From the NCBI GenBank assembly GCA_013306675.1, contig JABLUY010000103.1:55195-119194 (forward strand): DNA of 64,000 bases. Direction: 5' to 3'. The notes beneath the pieces are model-generated. The model had not been told where the DNA came from and ran no database searches. It was given only the letters and a program-made list of their open reading frames with translations. This document shows, piece by piece, positions 19,883 through 28,675 of this stretch (position 1 is the first letter of the stretch; each line of letters opens with the position of its first letter). The translations under genes were made by a program, and so were the position numbers. Source of the DNA: Thraustochytrium sp. TN22. Lineage: Eukaryota > Sar > Bigyra > Thraustochytrida > Thraustochytriidae.

Positions 19883-21290
19883 GGTGACCGTGGCCTGACC
19901 GTGAGCACTCGGCGTGCGTTTTGCCGGTTAGACCCAAGCTCACATTCGCGATTTGCTTTGCTGTACTCCTTTCGGTCCGTGCGGCACGTGTCCGCGACGC
20001 CTGCAATCACGTGCCTGTCCGTGCCCACTCACTGTCAGTGAAGATGCGTGAGCACTGGCAGAGCCTGAGCCTTGCTTCGTGGTGCACCAGAACCGCATCG
20101 AGTGGCTCCGGTGACCTAGCGAGAGCCCGACGACCTCCGAGTCAGGCTCTGCAGAACCACGTAGCCGCAACCCCGGATCTGCGGCCACGTTCGTGCCACT
20201 GTGCGTCGTACTACTACTACCCGCCGCACACTGCCACCGCCGTGACTCACCGTCACGTGTACAAGCCTAGACCTGCCTTTGCACTGATGGCCCGGTGGTT
20301 GCGCAGCTGGCCGCCGTCCGGGCAGCTTCGCTGCCAGTGGCACTGCAGGCTGAGGCGGCGCTGCGGCTCGCGAGCTTTGCACTGGCAGTGCGAACATGAC
20401 TCCCGACGATGACTCGCGATGACTCCGACTCGGACAGTGAGTGGCGAACCACCACTGGCACCACCGGTCACTGACGTCATCTTGCTGCCACGCAGTGGCA
20501 CTGTGCACAGCACTGAACATGGCAGTGGCTCGCGGTGGCACGTGATGATGAGCTGCGCGCGTGCCGCCATGCTCCGGCGGTGGCGGCGGGAGGCTCCCGT
20601 GGCGCTACGAACTTGCAAAGATCGCAACGCGCGCCAAGTTGCCAACGTCGCTGCTGGCTGTCACCACCGGAGAACCACGCCAGCCCCAGGCTCTGGCCAC
20701 CACTCCTGGTTGCGCAGCTTGCGCTGCGTTGCCTCGTTCTCCTTGGCCCCGACCGAGGCCGCCCAGGGGAACAGCCAAATGGTTGTTGTCCTGGTTGCCC
20801 TGGTCGTCCTTCTCGCCGTGTTCTCCTGCCTGCACAATCTCCACCACTGCTCAGGTTCTGCACAACGTTCATGTTCGAGTCCGAATCGTTCTCCGACTCC
20901 TCGAGGCGGTTGTTCGCCGGAGAACCAGTGGAGGAGGCGCCGGCAGCCGGCAGGGGGCTCGCTGCGAGTCGCGCGCGTTCCGCTCGCGGCCGCGCCTGCT
21001 CGCGCGCCGAGCCAGGACGCCGCAGACCGCCGCAGACGCGCGGCGCGCCCCGCCGCGCCGCGCGGCACCGGCGCGGACCTGGCGAGCCCGGCGGGCGGAA
21101 CCCGGGGTTCTCCGGCGGCACCGCCTCGGACCCGGAGCGGCACGCGGCGGACTCCGAGGCGAGCCAGGCACGCGCGCGCGAGGAGTCGGCGGCGGCAAAC
21201 CCGAATCGACGACTCGATCGACGATTCGATCGAAGACCGGCGGCAGCGCGAGGAGCGCGAGGAGCGAGAGCGCAGGCACCGCCTGGGACC
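19883..21290. promoter_or_regulatory. Divergent intergenic region with repeated CAGTGGCAC words
   Basis: About 1.4 kb separates the divergent 444-residue gene and the AAA ATPase gene. The part from 20325 to 20545 is dense in CAGTGGCA/TGCCAGTG words: CTGCCAGTGGCACTGCAG at 20331-20348, GCACTGGCAGTGC at 20380-20392, CCACTGGCACC near 20453 and GCAGTGGCACTG near 20492. The last 350 bases before the ATPase start are CGCG-rich with GATCGACGATTCGATCGA near 21215-21235. No coding frame here carries a recognisable domain. Confidence 0.45.
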
Positions 21291-23348
21291 ATGGGCGACG
21301 AGGACGGCAACATGCGGCTGAACGCGCTGCAGGCGCACCCGGGGCTGGCGTCCGGGCTGCTCAACCTGTTCCGCACGGGCAACCCGGTGCTGGATATGCT
21401 GGCGGCGCTGCTGCTGCCCGGCGTGGTGTCGGGCGGGCTGACGTTCTACCAGCGGTCGCTCCGCGCGCGCGTGTTGCGCTGGTGGACGCTGCTCTTCTCG
21501 CGGCGCAAGGTGTACCACAGGGAGATCTCGTACGAGGAGTCGCGCGGGTATGGGGCGCACCGGCATGCGGATACGCGCAACAACATCCTGCAAAAGGCCA
21601 TCAGCATGTACATTGGGCACCTGCGCAAGCAGATCGAGTACAAGCGCGCGGCGACCAACCTCATGGCGGTCAAGGAGCAGTACAGCTTCAACCGCGACGT
21701 GTGGGAGGCGCAGTACGGGTCGACGGCGGACCAGCTGGCGGCGTACCAGCTGGTGGACCTGCCGAAGCTCGGCGAGTGGGCGGAGATCGAGGACGACCTG
21801 AGCTTTCGCATGCGCATCGACGTGGAGCAGGAGGACAACAAGGGCAACACGCGCAAGACCAAGATGACGACCTTCACGCTGCAGTCGACGCGCAAGGACG
21901 GCGCCGCGCATATCGAGTCCTTCATCACGCGCGCCTTTGACTGGTACAAGGAGCAGATCCGCGCCACCACGGATGACAAGACCAAGTACCTGTACATTCT
22001 CAACACCAAGAAGGCCGGGAGCGGGTCCAAGAACAACGACGACGACGACGACTCGGGCGGCACGCCGCAGGCGCTCTCGGCGCGGCGCTACCCGCTGAGC
22101 GGGCGCAAGACGTTCGAGTCTATCTTCTTCCCGCAAAAGGACGCGCTGCTGCGTGTGCTGGACGACTTCGTGGCGAAGCGCGGCAAGTACCAGGTGCAGG
22201 GCTTCCCGCACAAGCTGGGCATCCTCATGCACGGGCCGCCCGGCACGGGCAAGACCTCGGTCACCAAGGCTCTGGCGCAGTACACGGGGCGCCACATTGT
22301 GTCCATCAACCTGGGCGCGATCCGCACCAACGAGGAGCTGCAGCGCGCCATGATCGACTGCCGTTACTCGGTGCCGGGCGAGGACATGCCGGTCTCGCTC
22401 AAGTACGAGGACGTCATCTTTTTGCTCGAGGATGTGGACGCGGCCACCAAGATCGTGCATCGGCGCGCACCGGGCAAGCGCTCGCGGCGCGGGGGCCGCA
22501 CCTCGTCCTCGTCGGCCTCGGCCTCGGGTGGCGGCGCGCGCGCGGCGGCCGTGCCGGCTGGCGCCGAGTCCGAGTCCGGCACGGTCGACACGGGCGACGG
22601 GTCCGTCTCGGTGTCCTCGCCGACTAGCGGTGCGGGTGCGGAGGCGGCTGGCAGTGCCAGTGCTGCGGAGCCCGCGAGCGCGGACGGCGCCGAGGCCGAT
22701 GCGGACGCCGGCGGCGCCGACGCGGACGAGGACGACGCCGCTGCTGCCGTCCTCAGCGACGACGACGATGATTCGCTGGGCCTCTTCGAGGACGACGGCG
22801 ACGAGGCCGGCGGCGAGGCCGGCGAGGCCGGCGCTGGCGCCGCGGCCGACGTGCTGGGCGCCATCTTCGCCAGCTTGGCCACGCCCATTGGCGGGCCGGG
22901 CGGCGCCAAGGGCGATGCGCAGGGCCCTCGCACGCGGTCGTCCTGGGCCTCGCAAACCGACAAGCTCTCCTTGGCGGGCCTGCTCGAGGTCATGGACGGT
23001 ATCCTCGACACGGAGGGCCGCATCGTGATCATGACCACCAACCACCCGGAGCGCCTCGACGAGGCCCTCATTCGCCCGGGCCGCATCGACAAGATCTTCA
23101 ACCTCACCTACGTGCGCGCCGACGCCGTCTGCGAGATGACCAAGCTGTACTTTGGCTCCATCCAGCCGGCGCACCGCGACCGTCTGTTCGAGATTTTCGC
23201 TTGCGACCAGGTCCGCCTCACGCCCGCCATGGTCGAGAGCATCGCTTCCGAGGCCTACACCGAGGCCGAGTTCATTGCTCACGTTGAGCGCGCCGCAGCG
23301 GCCATGCTGGGGCACGCTGCGCCTGCTGCCAAGCAGCTCATCGAGTAA
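21291..23348 (+). CDS. BCS1-like AAA+ ATPase
   Basis: 685 residues run from the ATG at 21291 in a good context. Residues about 28-48 form a single membrane span, and then a BCS1_N-like region runs to about residue 230. The AAA module has Walker A GPPGTGKTS near residue 315, Walker B VIFLLEDVDAA near 375-385, sensor-1 RIVIMTTNHPERLD near 577-590 and the arginine-finger region RPGRIDKIF just after. BCS1 itself moves the folded Rieske protein across the inner mitochondrial membrane, while plant and fungal relatives act in the ER or outer mitochondrial membrane. Unusually, about 180 residues of Ser/Gly/Asp/Glu-rich sequence separate Walker B from sensor 1, a place where most relatives have only a short loop. 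The in-frame sequence upstream of 21291 is simple and was left out. Confidence 0.9.
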   Translation: MGDEDGNMRLNALQAHPGLASGLLNLFRTGNPVLDMLAALLLPGVVSGGLTFYQRSLRARVLRWWTLLFSRRKVYHREISYEESRGYGAHRHADTRNNILQKAISMYIGHLRKQIEYKRAATNLMAVKEQYSFNRDVWEAQYGSTADQLAAYQLVDLPKLGEWAEIEDDLSFRMRIDVEQEDNKGNTRKTKMTTFTLQSTRKDGAAHIESFITRAFDWYKEQIRATTDDKTKYLYILNTKKAGSGSKNNDDDDDSGGTPQALSARRYPLSGRKTFESIFFPQKDALLRVLDDFVAKRGKYQVQGFPHKLGILMHGPPGTGKTSVTKALAQYTGRHIVSINLGAIRTNEELQRAMIDCRYSVPGEDMPVSLKYEDVIFLLEDVDAATKIVHRRAPGKRSRRGGRTSSSSASASGGGARAAAVPAGAESESGTVDTGDGSVSVSSPTSGAGAEAAGSASAAEPASADGAEADADAGGADADEDDAAAAVLSDDDDDSLGLFEDDGDEAGGEAGEAGAGAAADVLGAIFASLATPIGGPGGAKGDAQGPRTRSSWASQTDKLSLAGLLEVMDGILDTEGRIVIMTTNHPERLDEALIRPGRIDKIFNLTYVRADAVCEMTKLYFGSIQPAHRDRLFEIFACDQVRLTPAMVESIASEAYTEAEFIAHVERAAAAMLGHAAPAAKQLIE

Positions 23349-24436
23349 TGATTGATGAAAAGTAATTGAAACAGGCAAGGCCGTTTGAAACACGTTCCTG
23401 TTCGCTGTTGGCGAGACCTCGGTCCGCAAAGGCGCTCTTGCAGAGTTCTCGAGGCGGCACAGAGCGCCCGGCGCTCAGAAGTGCTGAGCAGACAAAAGCA
23501 CCTCATTGAGTCGAAGCCAGGCTGACACTTGGAGTCAGTGAGACGCTGAAAGTCCGCCGAAAACTCCAGGATGTTGCGCTTGTTGCATGACAGCGAACAA
23601 TGCCGAGTTGGTGTTGGCCTGTCAAGGTGTCAATGTCGTTGTCAGAATCTCTCTCCTGTGTGCAAGAGTAGCGAGACAGACGAACGAAGCCCCTCTCGAA
23701 GCCACAGCCAGCAGCAGCGACAGCAGCAACAACATGGCCACCAACACCAACACCACCAGTACATCCTCACAGCCTTTTACGCATAGTTTTCTGGCACGAT
23801 GGTGGACAATGCTACCAGCACGACACGCTTGAAGAGGGATGGAGTGAGTTGAGATGACAGATGCCAACCATCTTGTCAGGCGCAGGTCGTTGCAGGCAGA
23901 CAGGCAGGCAGACAGGCACAACAGGCGCCCGACGGGCTGCTGGTAGATTAGCCCTTTGACTCCTCGTGCGTCCGCGCAAAGCAAGAGTCGAGAGGCCCCG
24001 CGGCTGGTGCTGTCCCGGGACCCGACGGCGGACGCGCCACGGTGACTCGGAGGAGCTTCACTTGGCCAAACTCTTGCCTAGCCAGCTCGACGGCCGACAT
24101 TGACAGTGAGCCCACGTGTGCGGTGCAGCCTGGCAGCTCGCTGTCATTTCCTGGCCTGCGGCGCAATCGCTTCACGTGGCGCGACCGTAATCACGCTTTC
24201 TTTCTTTTTCCAACATCGTCACGTGGTCTGATCGTTTTCACTCATCACGCTTTCTTTCTTTTTCCAACATCGTCACGTGGTCTGATCGTTTTCATTCATC
24301 TCGCTGGCTGGCCAGCTGGTAAGTTATAATGTGCTTGAGCTTGTCTAAGCCACTGCCGCCGCTGCACGCGGCGGCGCTCTGGCCAAGTGGCGACTCTCCT
24401 CCTCCTTCTTTCTCCCCGGCGCCAAGAGCTAGCTGC
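23349..24436. other. Convergent intergenic region
   Basis: About 1.1 kb lies between the stop codons of the ATPase and SYLF genes. It contains a CAG/CAA-type run at about 23710-23760, AGGC repeats at about 23890-23925 and the CACGTG-bearing tandem repeat described separately. No frame has a recognisable domain. Confidence 0.4.
24191..24298. repeat. Two tandem copies of a 54-bp unit, each with a CACGTG box
   Basis: The unit starts TCACGCTTTCTTTC at 24191 and again at 24245. Each copy contains CACGTG (24220-24225 and 24274-24279). Two more CACGTG boxes stand just upstream at 24113-24118 and 24173-24178, giving four in about 170 bases. Confidence 0.85.
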
Positions 24437-25753
24437 TCAGGGGGCAAAGTCGAAGGAGTTGACCCTCTCGCGGCCAGCGGCCGGGACCTCGGGCGCCGGA
24501 GGAGCCTTGGGCGCGGACGCGTAACCTGAAGAGGAGGAGGAGGAGGAGGAGGAAGAAGAGGAGCCCATGTTGGGGAGGCCAAAAAGCATGCCCATGTCGC
24601 GCGAGGCAAGGTCGCGCGCGGAGCCGCCGTCGGTCTCGGTCTCCCAGCCGCCGAGGCTGGAGCCACGGCTGCGCGCCGACATGGTGGACTTGACGGAGCC
24701 GCGGCGCGAGGAGCTGACGGAGAGGCTGGCGGTGCGCGTGACGAGCGAGGGGTCGAGCTGGCCGAGCTGGCCAAAAGGCGCGGACTCGTCGAGCGGGAAG
24801 TGGTCGTCGCCCATGCCGTACTGCGAGGTGTTGGGCGAGGCGCCGAGCGAGCCGGGCGTGGCGGCCCAGGCGCCGTGCTCGCTGGAGATGGACTCGGAGG
24901 CCATCTGGCGCGTCTGCGGCGGCGAGGTGAGCGAGTCGCGGCGCGGCGGCGGCGGCTGCGGCGCGCGCGCCATGGCCGGGTCGGAGCCTGCCGAGCCGGG
25001 GCTGGCCTGCGGCGCGGTGCGCGCGGCGCCGGCGTCCCCGCTGCCAGAGCCCAGCATGCCGGCGTACGCGGGCATGCGCGCGGCCAGGTCAAAGTACTTG
25101 CGCAGCGCCGTCTGCGCCAGGCCCACCGAGGCGGCGCGGTCGTCCTCGAGCTTGAGGTCACCGCCCAGGATGTCGCTCGCGTTGGCCGCGCGCGTTTCGT
25201 AGAACTTGCGGTTGCTCGAGTCGCGCAGGCGGAGCATCGGGTTCTCAATGTGCACTGCGAACATGCGGCCGTCGCAGATGCCGTACGTGAAGTTGTCGTC
25301 GTCGCGCACCATGTCTGGCCTCTCCGAGATGGCCTCCACGAAGCGCGTGAGGCCGGCCTCGGAGTTCTCCACCAGCACGCCCTTCTTCATCTTGGCCGGG
25401 CCCTCGTCCGAGAACCCAATCTGCCCGTACAGCTCGAACGTGTGCACGGCCTCCACGTCCGAGATGACCATGAGGATATCCGACCGCTCCACGCGCGGGT
25501 ACTTGCCCCAGTACACGTCGCCCTTGCACATGGACACGGCCACCGGGTTTGACCACTCCTCCTTGCCAAGCCGCTTCAAGAAGATGCCGGTGCTCGTCAC
25601 CGTCGACTGCTTGCCGCGCGGCAGCTTCTTGAAGAACACCACGGCGCGCGCGTTCTCCATCACGCTCGGCGGCAGCACCGCCAGGTCCTTGGTCAGCTCA
25701 ATCACGCGGAACGCCTTCACCACGCGCTGCACCTGCTCCTTCACCGTGGACAT
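24437..25753 (-). CDS. SYLF (Ysc84/DUF500-like) domain protein
   Basis: 438 residues run from the ATG at 25753. The N-terminal half is a SYLF-like domain. It begins with an amphipathic helix (VKEQVQRVVKAFRVIELTKD), then LPPSVMENARAVVFFKK, a Gly/Ser turn, EEWSNPVAVSMCKGDVYWG and DILMVISDVEAVHTFELYG. The order matches the Ysc84/SH3YL1 fold, which binds phosphoinositides and actin at endocytic sites. The second half is Ser/Pro/Gly-rich and probably disordered, with a Ser run near residue 405. No SH3 domain is present, unlike Ysc84. The SYLF assignment rests on pattern order and not on a profile score. The start is the first ATG and lies in front of the first helix. Confidence 0.72.
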   Translation of the reverse strand: MSTVKEQVQRVVKAFRVIELTKDLAVLPPSVMENARAVVFFKKLPRGKQSTVTSTGIFLKRLGKEEWSNPVAVSMCKGDVYWGKYPRVERSDILMVISDVEAVHTFELYGQIGFSDEGPAKMKKGVLVENSEAGLTRFVEAISERPDMVRDDDNFTYGICDGRMFAVHIENPMLRLRDSSNRKFYETRAANASDILGGDLKLEDDRAASVGLAQTALRKYFDLAARMPAYAGMLGSGSGDAGAARTAPQASPGSAGSDPAMARAPQPPPPRRDSLTSPPQTRQMASESISSEHGAWAATPGSLGASPNTSQYGMGDDHFPLDESAPFGQLGQLDPSLVTRTASLSVSSSRRGSVKSTMSARSRGSSLGGWETETDGGSARDLASRDMGMLFGLPNMGSSSSSSSSSSSSGYASAPKAPPAPEVPAAGRERVNSFDFAP

Positions 25754-27532
25754 CTTGCCCGCCGCCGCCGCCGCCGCTGCGCCGCGCCGCGCGCCGCTCC
25801 TTCTTCCTCTCCTTGTTCTTCTTCGACGACAGCCTCAGTTGCCCTTCTCAGCGCGCCCCGCGAGCCCGGACCCGCGCCGCGGCCTCGAGCGCCGCGGTCC
25901 CGCGCGCGTCTGCTCTGCTCCGCTGCGCAGCTCTGCACGCGCCAGCGCGTGCGCCCTTCGCCGCCCCACTCCGCGCGCTCTGCGCCGCGCCGCGCACGCG
26001 AGCGAAGCTCTATCCAGCTAGCTAGGTTAGGCTGGGGATCGTTCGTTCGCCCCAACCGGACCTCGCCTCCGCGATCGCGCGCGCCTGCCGGCGCCTGCCG
26101 CCCGCCGCCTGCCTGCCCGCCTGCCTGCCTGCCTGCCCGCCGCCGGCTGCTGCTGCGCCGCCGCGCCGCCGCGCGCCTGCTCGAGCGAGTTGATCGAGGT
26201 TTCGGCTTTGGCGCCGTGGATCAACGATTGGAGTTTTGAATTTGAATTCGGGCTCGATCCGCCGCTGCGGGCCAGTGGCCGCCCCCCCGCGGCGCGCGCC
26301 GCGCTCGCGGGTCCGGCTCCTCCCGCCCACTGGCCCTCGTGGGTGGGGCGCCACTGGCGGCTTGCGGGGGGAGGGGGCGCAGAGGGACCAGGGGGGGGAG
26401 CGCGAGGGCCTGAGCCCGCGCGGGAGGGGCCGGGCGCAGTGGCGCGGGGTGAACGCTGGCGCGGCAGAGGGGACAGAGCGCAGGTGGCGCCCCGCAAAAC
26501 CTGGCAGACGGAAGATGAGCTCCAGTTCTGCAATCGAGGGCGCGGAGGCCGTGCTCGGCGCGGCGGGGCGCGGCGCGACGGCTTGCCGCGACCCGATGGT
26601 GAGCGCAGGAGGCTGCCGGGCAGGCAGACCCGCCAGTGAACGCGTGCAGCGTCACTGCACGCTTGCCTGCCTGCGGCTGACTCTCTGACAGTGGCTGCTC
26701 ACAGTCTGGCGGTCACGCTGCCAATGCGCTGGACGGTACTGGAGGTTTCTGCGAACAGCTGACGAACTCCGCTTCAACTTGGCTCAAGTGTTGCGAGCCC
26801 GGCCGTCTGCCCAGCTAGCTTAGAGCAAGCCTTCGCTCAGACGAGATTTCTGCGGGGCCTGGATCAATTTGAAGCTGGGGACTGCGGAGCGGCGAGACCA
26901 GGGCCTGGCTGACAGCCTTGCCGGCCACGGACCGGACTCTGGAGTACGCGCTCGCTCTCCGCCGCCCGACCTGGCTGGCCGGAGGGCTGGCGAGAGGGGC
27001 GGGCTGACTTGTAGTGCTGGGCTGCCTCGCCGCCGGTGTCGCGATGGGCGATCGAGGTCTTCGTTCGGCTGCGTTTCAGCCGAGCCTTGTCGTGCGCGGG
27101 ATCGTGCCGTCTCCAACTTGAGCTCTTCGTCCTGCACATCACGCCACGCGCTGCTCACTGTCAGCGAGTGCTAGCCAGCGAGCGGCCTCGGCAGCCAGCG
27201 TCATGGCGGCCGACCCGGACCTTCGCTGTCGTGCCTTCGCATCGCATCGCATCGCATCGCATCGCTGATGCGCTGGCTGGCCACTGCCAGTGGCACGTCT
27301 GCGCTCAGACCGGTCGCTGACGCCGGTCCTAGGTACGAGCCATCACCACCTGGGTCGCGCTCCGCGCACACGCCACCCATGCCCACTGCGGCCAGCTCGA
27401 GCTGCACCAAGTTGAACCTCACGGTCACTGCCCAGACCAAGAAGGCGCGCCTCAGCTGGTCACAGACAGCTAGCTAATCAGACTCACGCGCGCGCGCGCG
27501 CGCGCACGCTCGCTCGCTCGCTCGCGGGGAGC
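25754..27532. promoter_or_regulatory. Divergent intergenic region
   Basis: About 1.8 kb separates the SYLF and N-glycanase start codons. It holds CTGCC runs at about 26105-26135, an AGCTAGCTAGG cluster at 26016-26026, another at 26812-26824, and AGCTAGCTAA at 27468-27477, only about 60 bases before the N-glycanase ATG. A (GCATC)n run lies at 27237-27265, followed by the hairpin CCACTGCCAGTGG (27281-27293). A (CG)n/(CGCT)n run lies at about 27486-27525. I see no gene. Confidence 0.45.
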
Positions 27533-28501
27533 ATGGCGGAGGCCTTCGCGGCGCGGCTGCGCGGCGCGCGTGCCACGCGGGCGCGGCACGAGGAGGCGGC
27601 GCTGCATGCCGCAGCGGCCGCCGCCCTGGACGAGGCGGCGCTGGCGCGCGGCGTCGGGGCCGGCGCCGGCGACGAAGGCGTGCGCGGGTGGGCGGCGCGG
27701 CTGGACGCGGAGGGCCGCGACCGGCTGCTGCTGGCGGCGATGCGCTGGTTCAAGCGCGACTTCTTCAAGTGGGCAGGCAAGCTCGAGTGCCCGGGGTGCG
27801 GCGGCAACGACACAGAGGCCGCGCGGTCCGCGGAGCCGCTCGACGAGGAACGCGCGGCCCAGGCGAATCGCGTCGAGGTGCATGCATGCAAGGCCTGCGG
27901 CGCCGAGTTTCGCTTCCCGCGATACAACGATCCGGGCAAGCTGCTCGAGACGCGCCTCGGCCGCTGCGGCGAGTGGGCCAACTGCTTCTGCCTCGTGCTG
28001 CGCGCGCTGGGCTTCGAGGTGCGATACGTGCTCGACTGGACGGATCACGTGTGGTGCGAGGTCTGGAGCGACCGTCTCGACCGCTGGGTGCACTGCGACT
28101 GCTGCGAGGGCCCCGGCACGATCGATTCCCCGCTCATGTATGAGGCCGGCTGGGGCAAGAAGCTCTCTTACATTGTCGCCTTTGGCATCGACCACGTCGT
28201 CGATGTTACGCGCCGCTACACGCGCGACTTTGACGCCCTGCGCGAGCGCCGCTCCGCCGCGCCCGAGATGGTCATCGAGACGCTGGTCTACCAGGCGCAC
28301 CGCGACCAGGTTGCCGCCGCGCGCAGCCTGCCGACCGCGCCAGACCCAGCCCGCACCCGCGCGCGCCTGCTTCTCGAACAGTTCGAGTGGCTGGGTCCTG
28401 CTGTCGTCGATGGCCTCAAGCCCACCGAGCAGCAGGGCCGCGTTTCGGGGGATGCTGATTGGAAGCGTCTCCGCGGCGAGGACGGCAGCAAGCCAAGCTG
28501 A
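27533..28501 (+). CDS. PNG1: Peptide:N-glycanase (PNGase, transglutaminase-like)
   Basis: 322 residues run from the ATG at 27533. The enzyme removes N-linked glycans from misfolded glycoproteins exported from the ER, working in the cytosol. The core is complete. Zinc ligands are C86-x2-C89 (CPGCG) and C119-x2-C122 (CKACG). The catalytic triad is Cys145 in GRCGEWANCF, His172 in DHVWCEVW and Asp189 in HCDCCEG, and WGKKLSYIVAFG follows. The protein is short like yeast Png1 and lacks the PUB and PAW domains of animal NGLY1. The first 60 residues are Ala/Arg-rich, and the last 30 are polar. The start sits just after a CGCT repeat, about 60 bases behind an AGCTAGCTAA word. Confidence 0.95.
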   Translation: MAEAFAARLRGARATRARHEEAALHAAAAAALDEAALARGVGAGAGDEGVRGWAARLDAEGRDRLLLAAMRWFKRDFFKWAGKLECPGCGGNDTEAARSAEPLDEERAAQANRVEVHACKACGAEFRFPRYNDPGKLLETRLGRCGEWANCFCLVLRALGFEVRYVLDWTDHVWCEVWSDRLDRWVHCDCCEGPGTIDSPLMYEAGWGKKLSYIVAFGIDHVVDVTRRYTRDFDALRERRSAAPEMVIETLVYQAHRDQVAAARSLPTAPDPARTRARLLLEQFEWLGPAVVDGLKPTEQQGRVSGDADWKRLRGEDGSKPS

Positions 28502-28675
28502 TGACGAGCTTCCGTCTCCGAAACATCGTTCACAGTGTGTAATTCAATTCGTTCGTACGTTCATGAGACGGTCAGTGACCGAGCGAGTCTGTTCGTACCA
28601 GGTGGTCAAGTCAGTTCGTTCATGCTATCTATCATTCATTCGTTCGTTCGTTCGTTCTGTGCCAGCCAGTCGTAC

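Noticed and set aside
26236-26688. 150-codon plus-strand frame in the SYLF/N-glycanase gap
   Set aside because: Arg/Gly/Pro composition in all frames of a very GC-rich stretch, no domain and no codon signal.
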